DNA of 64,000 nucleotides from Rotaria sp. Silwood1 (taxonomy: Eukaryota; Rotifera; Eurotatoria; Philodinida; Philodinidae): assembly GCA_905250075.1 (NCBI GenBank), contig CAJNOP010000546.1:31896-95895 (forward strand). Direction: 5' to 3'. Shown here piece by piece: positions 21,644 to 33,892 of the stretch; the first letter of the stretch is position 1; every line of letters starts with the position of its first letter. A program made the position numbers and the translations under genes. The notes under the pieces are model-generated. The model was not told where the DNA came from. It worked only from the letters and a program-made list of their open reading frames with translations, and searched no databases.

Positions 21644-23041
21644 ATGATTAATTTAGACGATATTTTATATAAAAAATTCGTCATTTTAATGATCTATTTA
21701 ACATTTATTATATCAATATCTTCAATGGAAACTGAATATTTAACATCACGTACTGAACGTGATACATTTAATGAACGAGAAAAACTTGTATCAACTTATA
21801 AAATAGTATCGAAAACACAATGTCTATTACAAATGCGTTCATTTGATGGTTATGTTTATGCTAAACATATTACTAATCTATATGATTCAAAAGAAACTAA
21901 CAATGGTACGTATTGATAATGATTTAGGTCATGACAGAATAATTCTATCAATAAATTCGATAAAATATACTACTAATGGTTTGCCTACGATAAAAATGTG
22001 CTGTTAATCGATTTCAATAATGAGGTCATATACTTGCTAAATGATTACCGAGGGTAAAACTCTATCTTATCATCACCTAAATAAGAGTAATTTATTATAG
22101 AACATTATTCTTTTACTTATTCTTGTTTACATTTCATGGTTAAAATATAATTAAATTCAAGTATTTAGTTCATTGATAAAAAAAGATAGTTATTAATTTT
22201 ACATCATTCGAAAGAAAATTCTTGTAATATTATGAACGTACGATCTTCGTTATGGAAAAATAAAGTGACTTACGTCTTGATGAATTGTAAATATAGAATA
22301 TTTTATCAAATGAATTATCATTTTCAATAGACGAAGTTCAGGAATATTTTTTTTTCTCTGTATTTCATTGCTCTGCATTGTATTGAAATGCATTTATCAT
22401 TGATGACTGTATCATTAATTGGCCAGTTGTTTGTGATTCGTTCTATAGCAGTTTCTTGTTCTATATTATTAACGGCTACTACAGAACACTATGCTCATAT
22501 CATTCGATATTAATTAGTTTTTCTTTTTAGGTATTTTTTTATTTTTTCCAATTGCTGTGAATCTTTTTCTAATCCAACATAAAGAAAGTAAACGTTATTT
22601 ATGTGGTCGAGATAATCAATTATTTGGTCTTGTAAGTAAAAAACAAAAAACTAATAAAGATTATCATTAAATAAAAAATTTTTTTTCGTTTTTAATAAGT
22701 TTCAACGAAATGAACGAGAATGTTTATTTGAAACAAAACGTTCAGATATTGATTTTGGTCATTGGGATTCTTATCGACTTTTTTATGAAAATTCAAATCA
22801 TGGTTATCTATCAATATCACATACATGTTATACAAGATTAAGAAGAAAATATTCTAATGATAATCATTTAGATTTTCTTGCTTTTGTTCGAATTAATACA
22901 GATATATCTATTAAACATAAAAGTTATACAAATTTAAAATCATCAAAATTTATTAATAATTATCGACAATTATTTATAAAATATTTTATAGCTTATATTA
23001 ACAAACCAACATGTAGACAGAAAAGAACTCGTTGTTCATAG
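21644..23041 (+). CDS. secreted FGF-like beta-trefoil protein
   Basis: Three exons, 21644-21905, 22531-22631 and 22700-23041, give 705 bases and 234 residues. Residues about 10-28 (KKFVILMIYLTFIISISS) form a signal peptide. The core resembles the fibroblast growth factor fold: YKIVSKTQCLLQMRSFDGYV, then VNLFLIQHKESKRYLCGRD, NQLFGL, and RNERECLFETKRS with YRLFYEN. In the family the segment with SxRYLCM and the following ECxFxE are hallmarks. Here the usual Met after Cys is Gly. The tail is basic (NKPTCRQKRTRCS). Expected role: extracellular ligand for an FGF receptor. The first intron, 625 bp, is large for this genome. Possible polyadenylation signal AATAAA just downstream near 23094. Confidence 0.72.
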
Positions 23042-25373
23042 TTGTTTTTTTTTTTTTTTTTGTTCTTAGATTTATAATATGTCATCAGTGAAATAAATAA
23101 TTATATATTTGATTATTTTATCGACGATAGTTGATTTTTGATTAAATTAAATATATAAGATGAATTTACTATCTTTTTTTATTCATGTTTATTGTATAAT
23201 CCTAGATTTAATATCAATCAGTCAAAGATTTTCTTAAACATAGAAGTAATAAAAGTTTTGAACAAATTTAAATATTGATTTCTATTCTAAAGAATCAATA
23301 GTACTACGATGAAAAACATAAAATATCTGCCCGTCGTCGATTCAATCACATGGGTTGATTTTTCATTTAGTAGTGAAAGTTTATCAAATTCATTTTTTTT
23401 TCTTACGAATAAAGAAAGCAAATATTAATATTAAATATTATTGTTGGTATCACGAGAGCAATCTCACTTGTTACCAACTAAGAAAAATACGTGTAACTTT
23501 CATACATAATTTTCAGTTGTCATCGAAGAACAAAACGAAATTTATGAATGATACTATATTGATCAATAAATGGCTACAAAGTCTTGAATTTTGAAACATG
23601 AAATACTGGCTTTTGAAAGAAAGTTGGTGTTTTCATGCGCAACGGATCGCTATCGTGTGTTTGACTTATGCGGCATGAATTTCAGAATTTAAACCGAATA
23701 TTGCTTTGTGTGTATAAACATGGTATCATTCATGAAGTTTGTTTTGCTCATGGATGACACTGAAAAACAATTCATTCGAATGAACTGAAAAGGAAATATT
23801 TCAATTCTCTATAGTATTGTTATTTATGCCCTCTCCGTGCATAAAAATATCATTGCCACTGAGATGTGATGAAAAAATTATGTACAAAAGGTTAACGATT
23901 TCATCAAATGTATTTCAATTTTCTTTATACAACTGAATCTGTTATACGTGATGCACGATCTGATACAGCACACATGTTAAGGGAATTTTTTCGAGTCTGC
24001 AGCATAAATACACAAGGAAGATAATCATTACTTTTGACATTTGTATACACGTCTCAGCGAATTAAGATTGGAGAATCGAGCCTCCTGGTCGTATCCATTG
24101 GCATCGATATGTGTAAAACATAGTCAATGTCGAAAACGCGTGTTAAATTTGTAAGGCGTGGGTCAACCAACAATTAGAACAAAGATTATTTATAATGTTT
24201 CTGTTTTATATTTTGATGACATGAAGATCGACAATGAAACAAAGCCAGACTCGAATCAAATCGACAATTAAGAAAAGAAATTCCTCGTAGTTATAATAGC
24301 TCTTTCAATGAAAATCAATATTTATTCAAAATAAATATGTTTTTTTTTTGAAAATACTTCGTGAGATATTAAAACTGATAAAATTGAATTAAAAGACTTT
24401 AATTATTATTTTTTTGTTTTTGATACTAAATCTACAAGAAAGAAACTATGAAAATTTAAAGAAAATTTTTGAAAAGATTAGCTAAGAAATTTTCAAAATC
24501 ATGATAATCTTATAGTTTAGTGATACACAATTAGTTCTGAATGCTGATTTGTGTCATCATAGGAGAAACAGTGTTATTTTATATGACTAGTTGCTTTGAT
24601 TTTGTTTTATTAGAAATTCATTCGTCACTAACAATACAATCAAAAACTAAGGCATTGAACGAAAAAAAAAAAAAGATTTTTTCTTTACTTAGTTTGCTTA
24701 ACGACAGGAACGACAAAAAAAAGAAATGTAATTGCATAATATGAATTACGACACAACGTCATCACGAGTAAAATACGAAGCACTACTTGGTGACTGGCTT
24801 GTTTTACGTAGAGATACTTCGTCTGAGAACTGAAGGGATAACAAAATGAGTATTTGTTTGCTGTTATCTAATCCCTTTGTTTTTTGTTTAAAATATCTAC
24901 AACATCATATCATAATTAGTCATACTAATAATTTAATGGATGTCCCATAATGAACTGATCTTTCAACATTGTATCAATATTATTGTCATTTTTCGTGATT
25001 GAGACTTGATTTTTTTGTTCAATACTTTACAAATTTGTATATAATGCTTTGATTTAGAAATTAATCATGAAAAAGGAAAAATGCAGAGTATGAAACGTCA
25101 AAATGATGTTTGTTATAACTTTGTTTTGTCTTAGCTGTTGAACATTCTAAATAAGAAAAACGTAACGAAATGTCTCGAAAAGGTCTTTCATAATAGTAAC
25201 TCGAAAAATCTTTCACTTCTTGAATCATGTACACTCAAGCTTTTTATAAAAATATGTGATAACAAAAGAAATTTCAACAATTTTAAAAATCATTCTATAA
25301 GATATATCTTAAGAATTTATTTAAAAAGAATGGGTATTAATCATCGAAACAATAATGTCTTAAAAATAGAAAT
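23042..25373. other. intergenic, about 2.3 kb
   Basis: AT-rich DNA without a supported gene, RNA gene or clear repeat. Open frames at 23355, 24541 and 25138 lack motifs and are taken as chance. Confidence 0.45.
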
Positions 25374-27837
25374 TTATTTTGTCCAATAATCAGGATTTAA
25401 TTGAAGCCATTCGATAGTTTTTTCTAATCCTTGATCAAATGATATTTCTTCTTTCCAACCAAGAGATTTTACTAATCCAGATATTGTTGTACAATATCGT
25501 TTTTCAGAAAATGATCGTGGTTTAACATATATAATAACATCATCAAGATTTTTATTTAATTGAAGTTTTTCTAAAATATATTTTGCTATATCAAGAACAT
25601 TTAATTCATTTTTTGTTCCAATATTATAAATCATTTTTGTTTTTCCTTTATTTAAAATAATTTCAATAGCATGAATAACATCATCAACATAAATAAAATG
25701 ACGTATTTGTTTACCATCACCATGAATTTTTATTTTTTCTCCATGTAATAATGTATTAATAAATGTTGGAATAACTTTTTCAAAATGTTGTCTTGGTCCA
25801 TAGACATTACATAAACGAATAATACAATATTGTAATTTAAAACTTTCACCATAAGATTTAACAAGAAATTCAGCTGCAGCTATTGTTGCTGCATATGGAT
25901 TAAGAGGATTAAGAAGACAAATTTCTTGATTACTACCAGATGGTGTTTCACCATAAACTTCATCAGTACTAATATGAATAAATTTTTGAATTTTACCATA
26001 AATTCGACTTGCTTCAAGTACTGAATGAGTTCCATAGACATTTGACTCTGTAAATGTGATGCTATTACCAAATGAACTATCAAGATGAGCTTGAACTAAA
26101 ATAAATGAGAGAAAAAAAAAACATATTTATTATAGTTGAAAATATAATTCGTAATAACGATAGAAATGGATATGGCTCAATAGTTATTCAAGTATTGATC
26201 GAGGAATTGCAAAAAAAGTTTTTTCCTGTAAGAGTAGGTTGAGATGGCACGAGAAATATTTTATGACATATTTGAAAGAATCAAACGTTTTCTTCTCGAA
26301 TACCATGGGAGAACACATGTTCTGAAGTGAAACAAGCCAGTAACATTTTTTTTCAGATCGAGATAGCATTTGGTCATCTTTCTCAGTTGTATTATCTAAC
26401 TCTAATCGGAAATAAGGTGATCCAATTCAGTATATAATTAGTGCATCTTGTTCAATAAGTAGTAGAACTCTGCATAGAGCTCCAACTTCAACGGCGATTG
26501 AGTTACAGTGATTGTGAAGAATTGTTTTTCATGGTCAACGTCGAATTTATATCAATAACAAAATCAAGTATTTCTACTCTTGCACACAAAGAGTAAAACA
26601 TAAACTACTATAAGAAAAAAAACGGTTTGGAGCTTCTCAAAGTTGGGGTCAAAAATTTTGACTGCAGTGCGTAAATATCTAGTACCATTCCGATAAATGA
26701 GACAAATTTTTCTGAATGTTTTAATATTTATTTATTTACCTGCAAAATGAACAATATGTGTAATATTGTATTGATTAAAAAGATGTAAGACAATGTCTTT
26801 ATTATTAATATCTGCAAGAATAAATGTATAATTAGGTGAATTTGGATTTGAAATATTTTTCATATTAGCAACAGGATCAAGTCGATCAATATTAATAATT
26901 TTATCATTTGGATATGTTTCAATCCAATGATTGATAAATGTACTTCCAATAAATCCACAACCACCAGTAACAAGTAAAATTTTTGATGTATTTCGATTCA
27001 TATGAATTTTTTGTTGTTGTAAAATTTGTTCAATACTTTTTAATACATTTGGTAATAAAAAAGATGCTTGATAAAGTTGTCGTGTTTCAGGTGAAATCAT
27101 TTGTTTATTCCACTGTTCAAATTTATCTGTAATATCATCGATTGGAACTGATTGAGGTAAGATATTTTCTTGTTTAATTTCATTTGAATAAATTGTTTTA
27201 AAATATTTCAATGATATTGTACCTTTATTACAAATATTGATTTGACCATTTACTTTACCATCATGTATTAATGCTAATAATATAGGTAAAATATCAGAAA
27301 GTACTGTTATATGATGAAATTCTTCAGGATTTGTTGTCCATAATGATTCAAAATAGTTTTCATTGATATCTTCATCATTTACAGGTGTTAGAAGTTTTGC
27401 ACTAAATATTAGAAAACAAAAATAAAAAATTATTGTATTTTAAAAATAATAATAAATTCATTATACTTGACAATATGTGAATAAATATTAATTAATTGAT
27501 CAGTTGCATTTTGAATTATATTTAAATTATTATCATTTGATATGCATGTTAATAAAAGTACAGGAATAGGTGAATAAGAAGTCGTTGTTGCTTGTGCCAC
27601 ATAGAGAGGAATTAAAAGATGATCATTGATTGTATCAATAAGTTTTGAAGAATTTTTTTCATTTATTATAATAATAATTCGATCAGGTTTATCATTGTTA
27701 ATTTTTTCTTTTATTTCTTGTATTGATGGTTTACCATGATGACAATTATAGAGAACTATTTGTCCTGCTACTTCTAATATATCTCCACATTGTTTTAAGA
27801 TGGAATTTTCGTCATGACTGACGAGTAACCAACGCAT
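25374..27837 (-). CDS. fusion of a reductase-like (RmlD-type) domain with an NDP-glucose 4,6-dehydratase (RmlB-type)
   Basis: Three exons, 27467-27837, 26740-27401 and 25374-26095, total 1755 bases and encode 584 residues. The N-terminal ~250 residues resemble the reductase/epimerase half of rhamnose enzymes: start MRWLLVSHDE, ITVLSDILPILLALIHDGKV, INICNKGTISLKYF. The Rossmann GxxGxxG of that half is missing. The C-terminal half is a 4,6-dehydratase: NAD motif VTGGCGFIGS (about 269-277), HFAVQAHLDSSFGNS, active-site STDEVYG (about 387-393), NVYGPRQHFEKVIPTF, YNIGTKNELNV. The catalytic YxxxK is altered: NPYAATIAAAE has Ile (codon ATA) where Lys is expected, about residue 416. Plant RHM enzymes carry these halves in the opposite order. 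Start chosen at 27837 because it begins the domain; the frame is open upstream to 27915. Likely nucleotide-sugar metabolism in the cytosol, perhaps no longer catalytic. Confidence 0.82.
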
Positions 27838-28284
27838 TTTTTGTATGAAATTAAAAATCGTTAAGAAAGAAGAAAAACGAATTTTTTTTTCTTTTACCTT
27901 AACAGAACAGAACACATTAGAGAGAAAGAAATTGTATACTTATGGCTTTTTTGTATACATGTGCCTCTATAGAAATTGATGCTATGACACAAGAATATAA
28001 CAGAAGGAAGAAATTTCTTTCTACTTAGCAATTTATTCAAAACGAAATACACTAGTTTTTATAAGAGCACAAATTATGAAGAAAATATTAAATTCACATG
28101 TACGTTGAAAAGTGTACTTTTTTTCACGTAGGAAAAAAACAAACGTATTAAATATAATAAATAAACATATGTTCCTTGAGAACCTTATGAAGCCTATTTT
28201 TTCCTTATAGAAACTGGAGTAAGAACTCAAGCTGAGTCACTTTTCAATAACCAAATATATTTTTAGATATATATTCTGTTTTTT

Positions 28285-28360
28285 GGGTGTGAGTGTGGGT
28301 TTCGCAGTGCATACATTCCAGGCCATTGTGTGCACACACATCACATCCACACACCCACAT
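28285..28360. repeat. short hairpin with telomere-like arms (copy 4)
   Basis: GGGTGTGAGTGTGGGT at 28285-28300 faces CACATCCACACACCCACAT at 28342-28360. Arms are complementary with a few mismatches, and the loop is about 41 bases. Confidence 0.55.
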
Positions 28361-28915
28361 TAAATTTTCTATTCAAGAACTAGATCACACATTTTCGCAC
28401 TTATTATTCTGTGCTGACTAAGGATCTACAAATATCCCCTTTTTATTTATGTTTGAGATAAAATTATGGATCTGAAAAATCACTTTTTCGATTCTGAACG
28501 AGAATCAGCTTGGAGGTCCCCACTAACAGTAGTACTTATAGTTCTATAGATCCTAAATTTTGGTGTTACTAAAGAGACTTTTGAATGGACATTGATTGAA
28601 GCTTACTCATTTAGAGTTTGTATCTATGCCAGAACTGTGAGCTTTGATAGAACTTTCTAATCACACGGCCAGAACCAAGGAAAATTTTCCGGGAGCCAAA
28701 ATAGTGGTATTTTTTTTCTTTAGTTTTGATATATGCATGTAAAGGTATGCTCATACCGTTAATTTCTCAAAACCATCAATTTTCATTGCGTATGTATTAA
28801 AAGAATCATGCAGGTTATTAGAAAACACTTTTTTTTTTCTAGAAACAAAATCAAGACCAGAAGCAATGAAAAATTTTAACCGGGACCAAAAAAGGTAGTC
28901 CCACAGATCTCTAAC

Positions 28916-28934
28916 CCACATCCACACCCACTCT
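28916..28934. repeat. single C-rich telomere-like tract
   Basis: ACCCACATCCACACCCACT, directly after the end of a decayed hAT-like terminus (TCCCACAGATCTCTA). No matching G-rich arm is visible nearby. Confidence 0.4.
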
Positions 28935-29762
28935 ATTCGTCCCCTGATATACTTTTTCAAGAGAAAAGCAAAATATGCCGCTAGATGCAGCGTGAAAAGC
29001 TCTACAACTTACACAGTAAAGTTTATTCTAATTGTTTTCAAAAATAGCAAAATTCTGTGTGACCAATTCTCACACGGTCAAAATTTGGCCACTGAAAATT
29101 TTGTCCCTTTTGAAATGAAAAGTGCAGCTATAAAATAATCGGTCTTATGTAAATTATAGAGCCTTCTACGCTGCCCATGTGGTACATTTTGCTATTCAAT
29201 AAAACTTTTTACATTATCAACAAATAAAATGCAAAGCGCGGTCATTTATTATGGGCCACCCGTTAGTAACAAAGTTTTTCCTTTCCGCTAATTGAAAACA
29301 CCTAGTGGCCAATAGGACTTTCCAAGATAGTTTTTCGATAAGATAGACGTAATCAATTTTATGAAGAATCACTTTTTATGATAAATACCTTCATTATAAT
29401 ATTTACGATAAAATAAGATTATAGTTTATGAGGAAGGTTCTCTTTTTTATTTTTATGACAGACTTTCAGATGGCTTCATCACCTCGCCTCCCGAGACCTC
29501 TTGCGCCTGTGATGGCGAAAGTAGTGTAGTACTTGGGAAGGCCGTAACGTTCATAGGTCCCTGTCGTCGATAATGAATACCATACTTACCTTCATTACAT
29601 TATCAGTCCAGCGCTGTCCGCTCTGCGTGTACTCATTTCGTGCTCCCAGAAAATCGCCATGGTGGCGCGCGCATACGCAAGAGTGGGCCTAGAGAAGTCG
29701 GAAACGGATGTGACTAGCAATAGAAACCAATTTATTACGCAAGAAAAGGAAAAAAAATACAT

Positions 29763-32700
29763 TTATAGCTTCTTTTTTATGTAGTCAATATTATCTATCA
29801 TTGTTTTAATATCAGGATGTGTCGGTGGAAGTGTTTTTTCCAAGATCGCGAGCGCTTTTTCTAGAAATGAAAGTGCTTTTGACTCATCTCCTATCTTATT
29901 ATACACCAAACCAATGCTGTTGTAAGAAGTAGCCAAATCAGGATGATTTGAAGCAAGAGTTTTTTGACTGATTTCGAGATCCTTTTGATAATATGAAAGT
30001 GCATTCGAATAGTCACCCATGCTGTCATACACCGAACCAATCTTGTTGTAAGAAAGAGCCAAATCAGAATGATTTGAAGGAAGAGTCTTTTGGTAGATTT
30101 CCAGTGCTTTTTGATAATATGAAAGTGCATTCGTATAGTTACTCATCTCGTCATACACCGAACCAATGTTGTTGTAATAAATAGCCAAATCAGGATGATT
30201 TGAAGGAAGAGTCTTTTGAGAGATTTCCAGTGCTTTTTGATAATATGAAAGTGCATTCGAGTAGTTACCCATCTCGTCATACACCGAACCAATGTTGTTA
30301 TAAGACATAGCCAAATCAGGATGATTTGAAGGTAGAGCCTTTTGCGAGATTTCTAGTGCTTTTTGATAATATGAAAGTGCATTCGAGTAGTTACCCATCT
30401 CGCCATACACCGAACCAATGTTGTTGTAAGAAGTAGCCAAATCAGGATGATTGGCAGGTAGAGCTTTTTGGTAGATTTCCAGTGCTTTTTGATGAAAGGA
30501 AAGTGCGTTCGAATAGTCACTCATCTTATGATACACCAAACCAATGTTGTTGTAAGACATGGCCAAATCAGGATGATTTGAAGGTAGAGCTTTTTGCGAG
30601 ATTTCTAGTGCTTTTTGATAATATGAAAGTGCATTCGAGTAGTTACCCATCTCGTCATACACCGAACCAATGTTGTTGTAAGAAGTAGCCAAATCAGGAT
30701 GATTGGCAGGTAGAGCTTTTTGGTAGATTTCCAGTGCTTTTTGATGAAAGGAAAGTGCGTTCGAATAGTCACNNNNNNNNNNAGAGCTTTTTGGTAGATT
30801 TCCAGTGCTTTTTGATGAAAGGAAAGTGCATTCGAATAGTCACCCATATTATGATGCATCAAGCCAATGTTGTTGTAAGAAATAGCCAAATCAGGATGAT
30901 TTGAAGGTAGAGTTTTTTGCAAGATTTCCAGTGCTTTTTGATGATAGGAAAGTGCATTCGAATAGTCACCTATACTCTCATACGCCAAAGCAATGTTGTT
31001 GTAAGAAAGAGCCAAATCAGGATGATTTGAAGGTAGAGCTTTTTGGTAGATTTCCAGTGCTTTTTGATAATACGAAAGTGCATTCGAATAGTCAACCATC
31101 TTATGATACACCATACCAATGTTGTTGTAAGAAGTAGCCAAATCAGGATGATTTGAAGGTAGAGCTTTTTGGTAGATTTCCAGTGCTTTTTGATAATACG
31201 AAAGTGCATTCGAATAGTCACCCATCTTATGATATACCATACCAATGTTGCTGTAAGAAGTAGCCAAATCAGGATGATTTGAAGGAAGAGCTTTTTGGTT
31301 GATTTCCAGTGCTTTTTGATAATATGAAAGTGCATTCGAATAGTCGCCCATCTTATGATACACCATACCAATGTTGTTGTAAGGCATAGCCAAATGTGAA
31401 TGACTTGGAGGAAGAGCTTTTTGGTTGATTTCGAGTGCTTTTTGATGATAGGAAAGTGCATTCGAATAGTCACCGATCTTCGCATAGACCAAACCAATAC
31501 CGTTGTAAGAAGCAACGAAATTGGCATGGGTAGGTGAGAGCATTTTCTCTTCAATTTTAATGGATCTTTTATAATATGTAATGGCATCTTTATATTCACC
31601 TTGACCATGTTTCACCATACCTAGCATATGATTGATGGATGCCTTTTCTAAATCAATTGTTGTTTGTTCAAGCAGGATATCATAAACCTCTTCGGCTTTG
31701 TTGAACTGTCCTAATTTAATCAGTAAGTGACCTAAGCGATCCCATCCTTTTTTATCAGGATGGATCTCTTTACGCATTTGTTCAGTAAGCATATGAAGAT
31801 CTTGATCGTTATCACCAGTCAATATTAAATTGACTTGCCAAAGACGATTATTTCCATCGAGTTGTTTCATTGGACCAATACGAAAAATGGAATTCATGGA
31901 AAAGAGAATTTCTTCTTCTCCTTTGAAATAGCTAACATCATGGACGTTAGCAAATGGTGTTGAAGGAATAGAAGGATCAATTTTAATGTCGAATAAAATA
32001 CCAACGAGATCGGATGTTGCGGTGGCTCGACGAGCAAAATTCAAGGATACTTGCTGTTTCGTGCTGGTCGATAGAAAATTGTTAAATGATATAAGGCCAC
32101 CTTGGGTCTTCACCAATCGATCAAAGTCATCTTTCGATAATCCTTGACCACGAAAGACAGTAAATGGTTTCTTATTTGTATGTTCAACACATTGTTTCTT
32201 CTGAAGGGCGACAATGTGATTGTGAAGGTCGCGAATGAAAAATCCCATGCTAATGATGAGATCAATCTGCATGTTTCGTAATGAATGATTGAGCATCGAA
32301 TACAAAAAACCTGGATGCGTATACCACCATATAGGAACATGCTCGTGGTATTCCCGCTCGAATTTCTCTAGATTCTGCAGTTCTTTCTGATTCTTTGCGT
32401 ATAATTGACGGCAATAAGTAATAAACTCATCGAAATGTTTTTGTTGGAAATCAATAGTTAATAGAATTTCTTTCATTATCTGCGTGTACATAAATGAACA
32501 ATCTAATTCATTGAGATTTAGTTTGCTGCTTTCATTCCCCATGGGCAGAAAACTGATTGAAATCATGTTTTGATCACATTCTAGTGCGGCTTCTTGAAGA
32601 GCTTTATAGATCGAAGCAATATCCGTAGAGACCCCTTTTATTTTTGGCCAATTTTTGACCCAACCTTTATATGCGGCTTGGTTTTCACTTAAAATATAGA

Positions 32701-33037
32701 TACTATTGATTTGTGGAATTCCATGGACGATAGGAATAGTTGTTTGCGCGAAGGTATCAGAAAAGACCATAAATGCTTTTTCTTCGTGAATATCGGTTAT
32801 AAAATCGATACATTCATTCACCTCAGTGAATGGATATATTTTGTTCACTACTTCCTTTAATTTGCCGATGGTATTCATACAATCGCTTTTGTTCATATTT
32901 TGGATATTGGCATCGAGCCACACCAGAATGAAGTTCTGAACCATACGAGTAGAAGGAGAACGTCGAAGCGTTATACTTGTAGATTCAGATGGCGTAGCAG
33001 CAGTTGTTGTTGTTATCGGCATTTTCGCTTTGTCCAT
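29763..33037 (-). CDS. ART-TPR protein: ADP-ribosyltransferase domain followed by kinesin-light-chain-type TPR array (interrupted by assembly gap)
   Basis: One exon reading from 33037 to the stop at 29763, with the frame broken only at a run of ten N (30773-30782). Residues about 31-150 (NFILVWLDAN, FMVFSD, INSIYILSENQ) look like a receiver-type alpha/beta domain. Residues about 235-405 are an arginine-type ADP-ribosyltransferase: YTHPGFLYSMLN, FTVFRGQG (Arg296), FLSTST (323-327) and GEEEILF (Glu374-Glu376). This is the complete R-S-ExE triad. From about residue 430 come TPRs. Then at least 14 repeats of 42 residues follow, of the form YNNIGxVYxxMGDYSNALSYYQKALEI then LPSNHPDLA. Family role: NAD-dependent ADP-ribosylation of a partner gathered by the TPR array. 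No signal peptide, so intracellular. The two sides of the gap join only if its true length is about 65 bp plus a multiple of 126. I therefore treat it as one intact gene, not a pseudogene. Confidence 0.82.
29800..31540 (-). repeat. 126-bp tandem coding repeat (TPR array) with 10-N gap
   Basis: The DNA repeats every 126 bp (42 codons) with very high identity between units, for example the plus-strand blocks AGTGCTTTTTGATAATA and AAATCAGGATGATTTGAAGG. The ten N at 30773-30782 lie between GAATAGTCAC and AGAGCTTTTTGG. In complete units those two landmarks are separated by 65 bp, so the gap is a placeholder in a repeat the assembler could not cross. Confidence 0.9.
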
Positions 33038-33892
33038 GGCGTGCGTGATGTTTTATCAATGAAAAAATAAAATAAAATGACTTGAATTTATATATAGTAT
33101 GTTGGAAGTTTTTTCTATGTTTCTATTTGTTTTTGTCGTATGAGCTCTTATCATTTTTTCGTTTCACTTAAGTGCTTCAATTCTATTTTCTATCAGTCCT
33201 TATAGTTGATGTCAGCAGAAAGCGAAACAATGAAAAGAACTTTATTGCAACATAATTTCATACTGTATCACGTTTCGCTTTCTTTTTATGATGTCTGGAA
33301 GTTATTATCTACTACTCTTCGTGTTGCTGTAAATGAATAAATGCCTAAAAATAGAAGAATACACGTTGCTGTTTGCAAATGCATGATGAATCATTATTTC
33401 AGCAGGTTCTTTCTGCTCAATTGACTTGTTTTAAGAACGAGAAGTTACGTCTATGATATTTTTCCATACTTACTCGACTATATTGTTATAGTTTATATCT
33501 AATCTCAAAATCAATCCGTTTCGTATGCTCATTTCGAGATCCAAACTAACTTTCTCATTTATTAGTTTATAAAATTTTCGAATTGACGGCGTGAGACTCG
33601 TTCTCGTTGTAAAAAAACGCTCACACTTCAAAAGTTGTCATTTTGTAGAATGAATTGAGAACTAATAAAACTTCATATCGAAATTTCGAAAAAAACCGAT
33701 CATATATGAACATCGAATTTTGTAACAATGTTTGAACGAAAATTATATAGCTCTGATTTTAAAATCATCGCGACACCCAAAGACGTTTTCGAATAATATA
33801 TCGAAAAAGTAAAAAAATCCACTGAAGATCAACAAAATGAGACCTATCAAATACTATTTATTCGTTGATACTATATAAAATAGACATTGATG
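33038..33892. promoter_or_regulatory. 5' flank of ART-TPR gene
   Basis: Non-coding, AT-rich, upstream of the ART-TPR start. It must include that gene's promoter, but I see no specific site. Confidence 0.35.

Larger units (their letters stand above)
27838..29762. other. intergenic, about 1.9 kb, with repeat remnants
   Basis: No gene supported. It contains a telomere-like hairpin (28285-28360) and a single C-rich arm (28916-28934). Just before the latter, TCCCACAGATCTCTA at 28901-28915 matches the right end of the hAT-type element at 10652-11215, so it is probably a decayed relative. A more GC-rich stretch lies at about 29460-29700, unlike its surroundings and of unknown nature. Confidence 0.45.

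Noticed and set aside
29575-29610. CATACTTACCT resembling the 5' end of U1 snRNA
   Set aside because: The match is short and none of the downstream U1 stem-loop sequence follows.
30605-30780. Frameshifted end of the ART-TPR protein after the N run
   Set aside because: The shifted translation is an artefact of the ten-N placeholder; the repeat unit predicts 65 (+126n) missing bases and a single continuous frame.
29891-31608. Overlapping open frames on both strands across the TPR array
   Set aside because: They repeat with the same 126-bp period as the TPR frame and are its shadows; only one frame encodes the TPR consensus.
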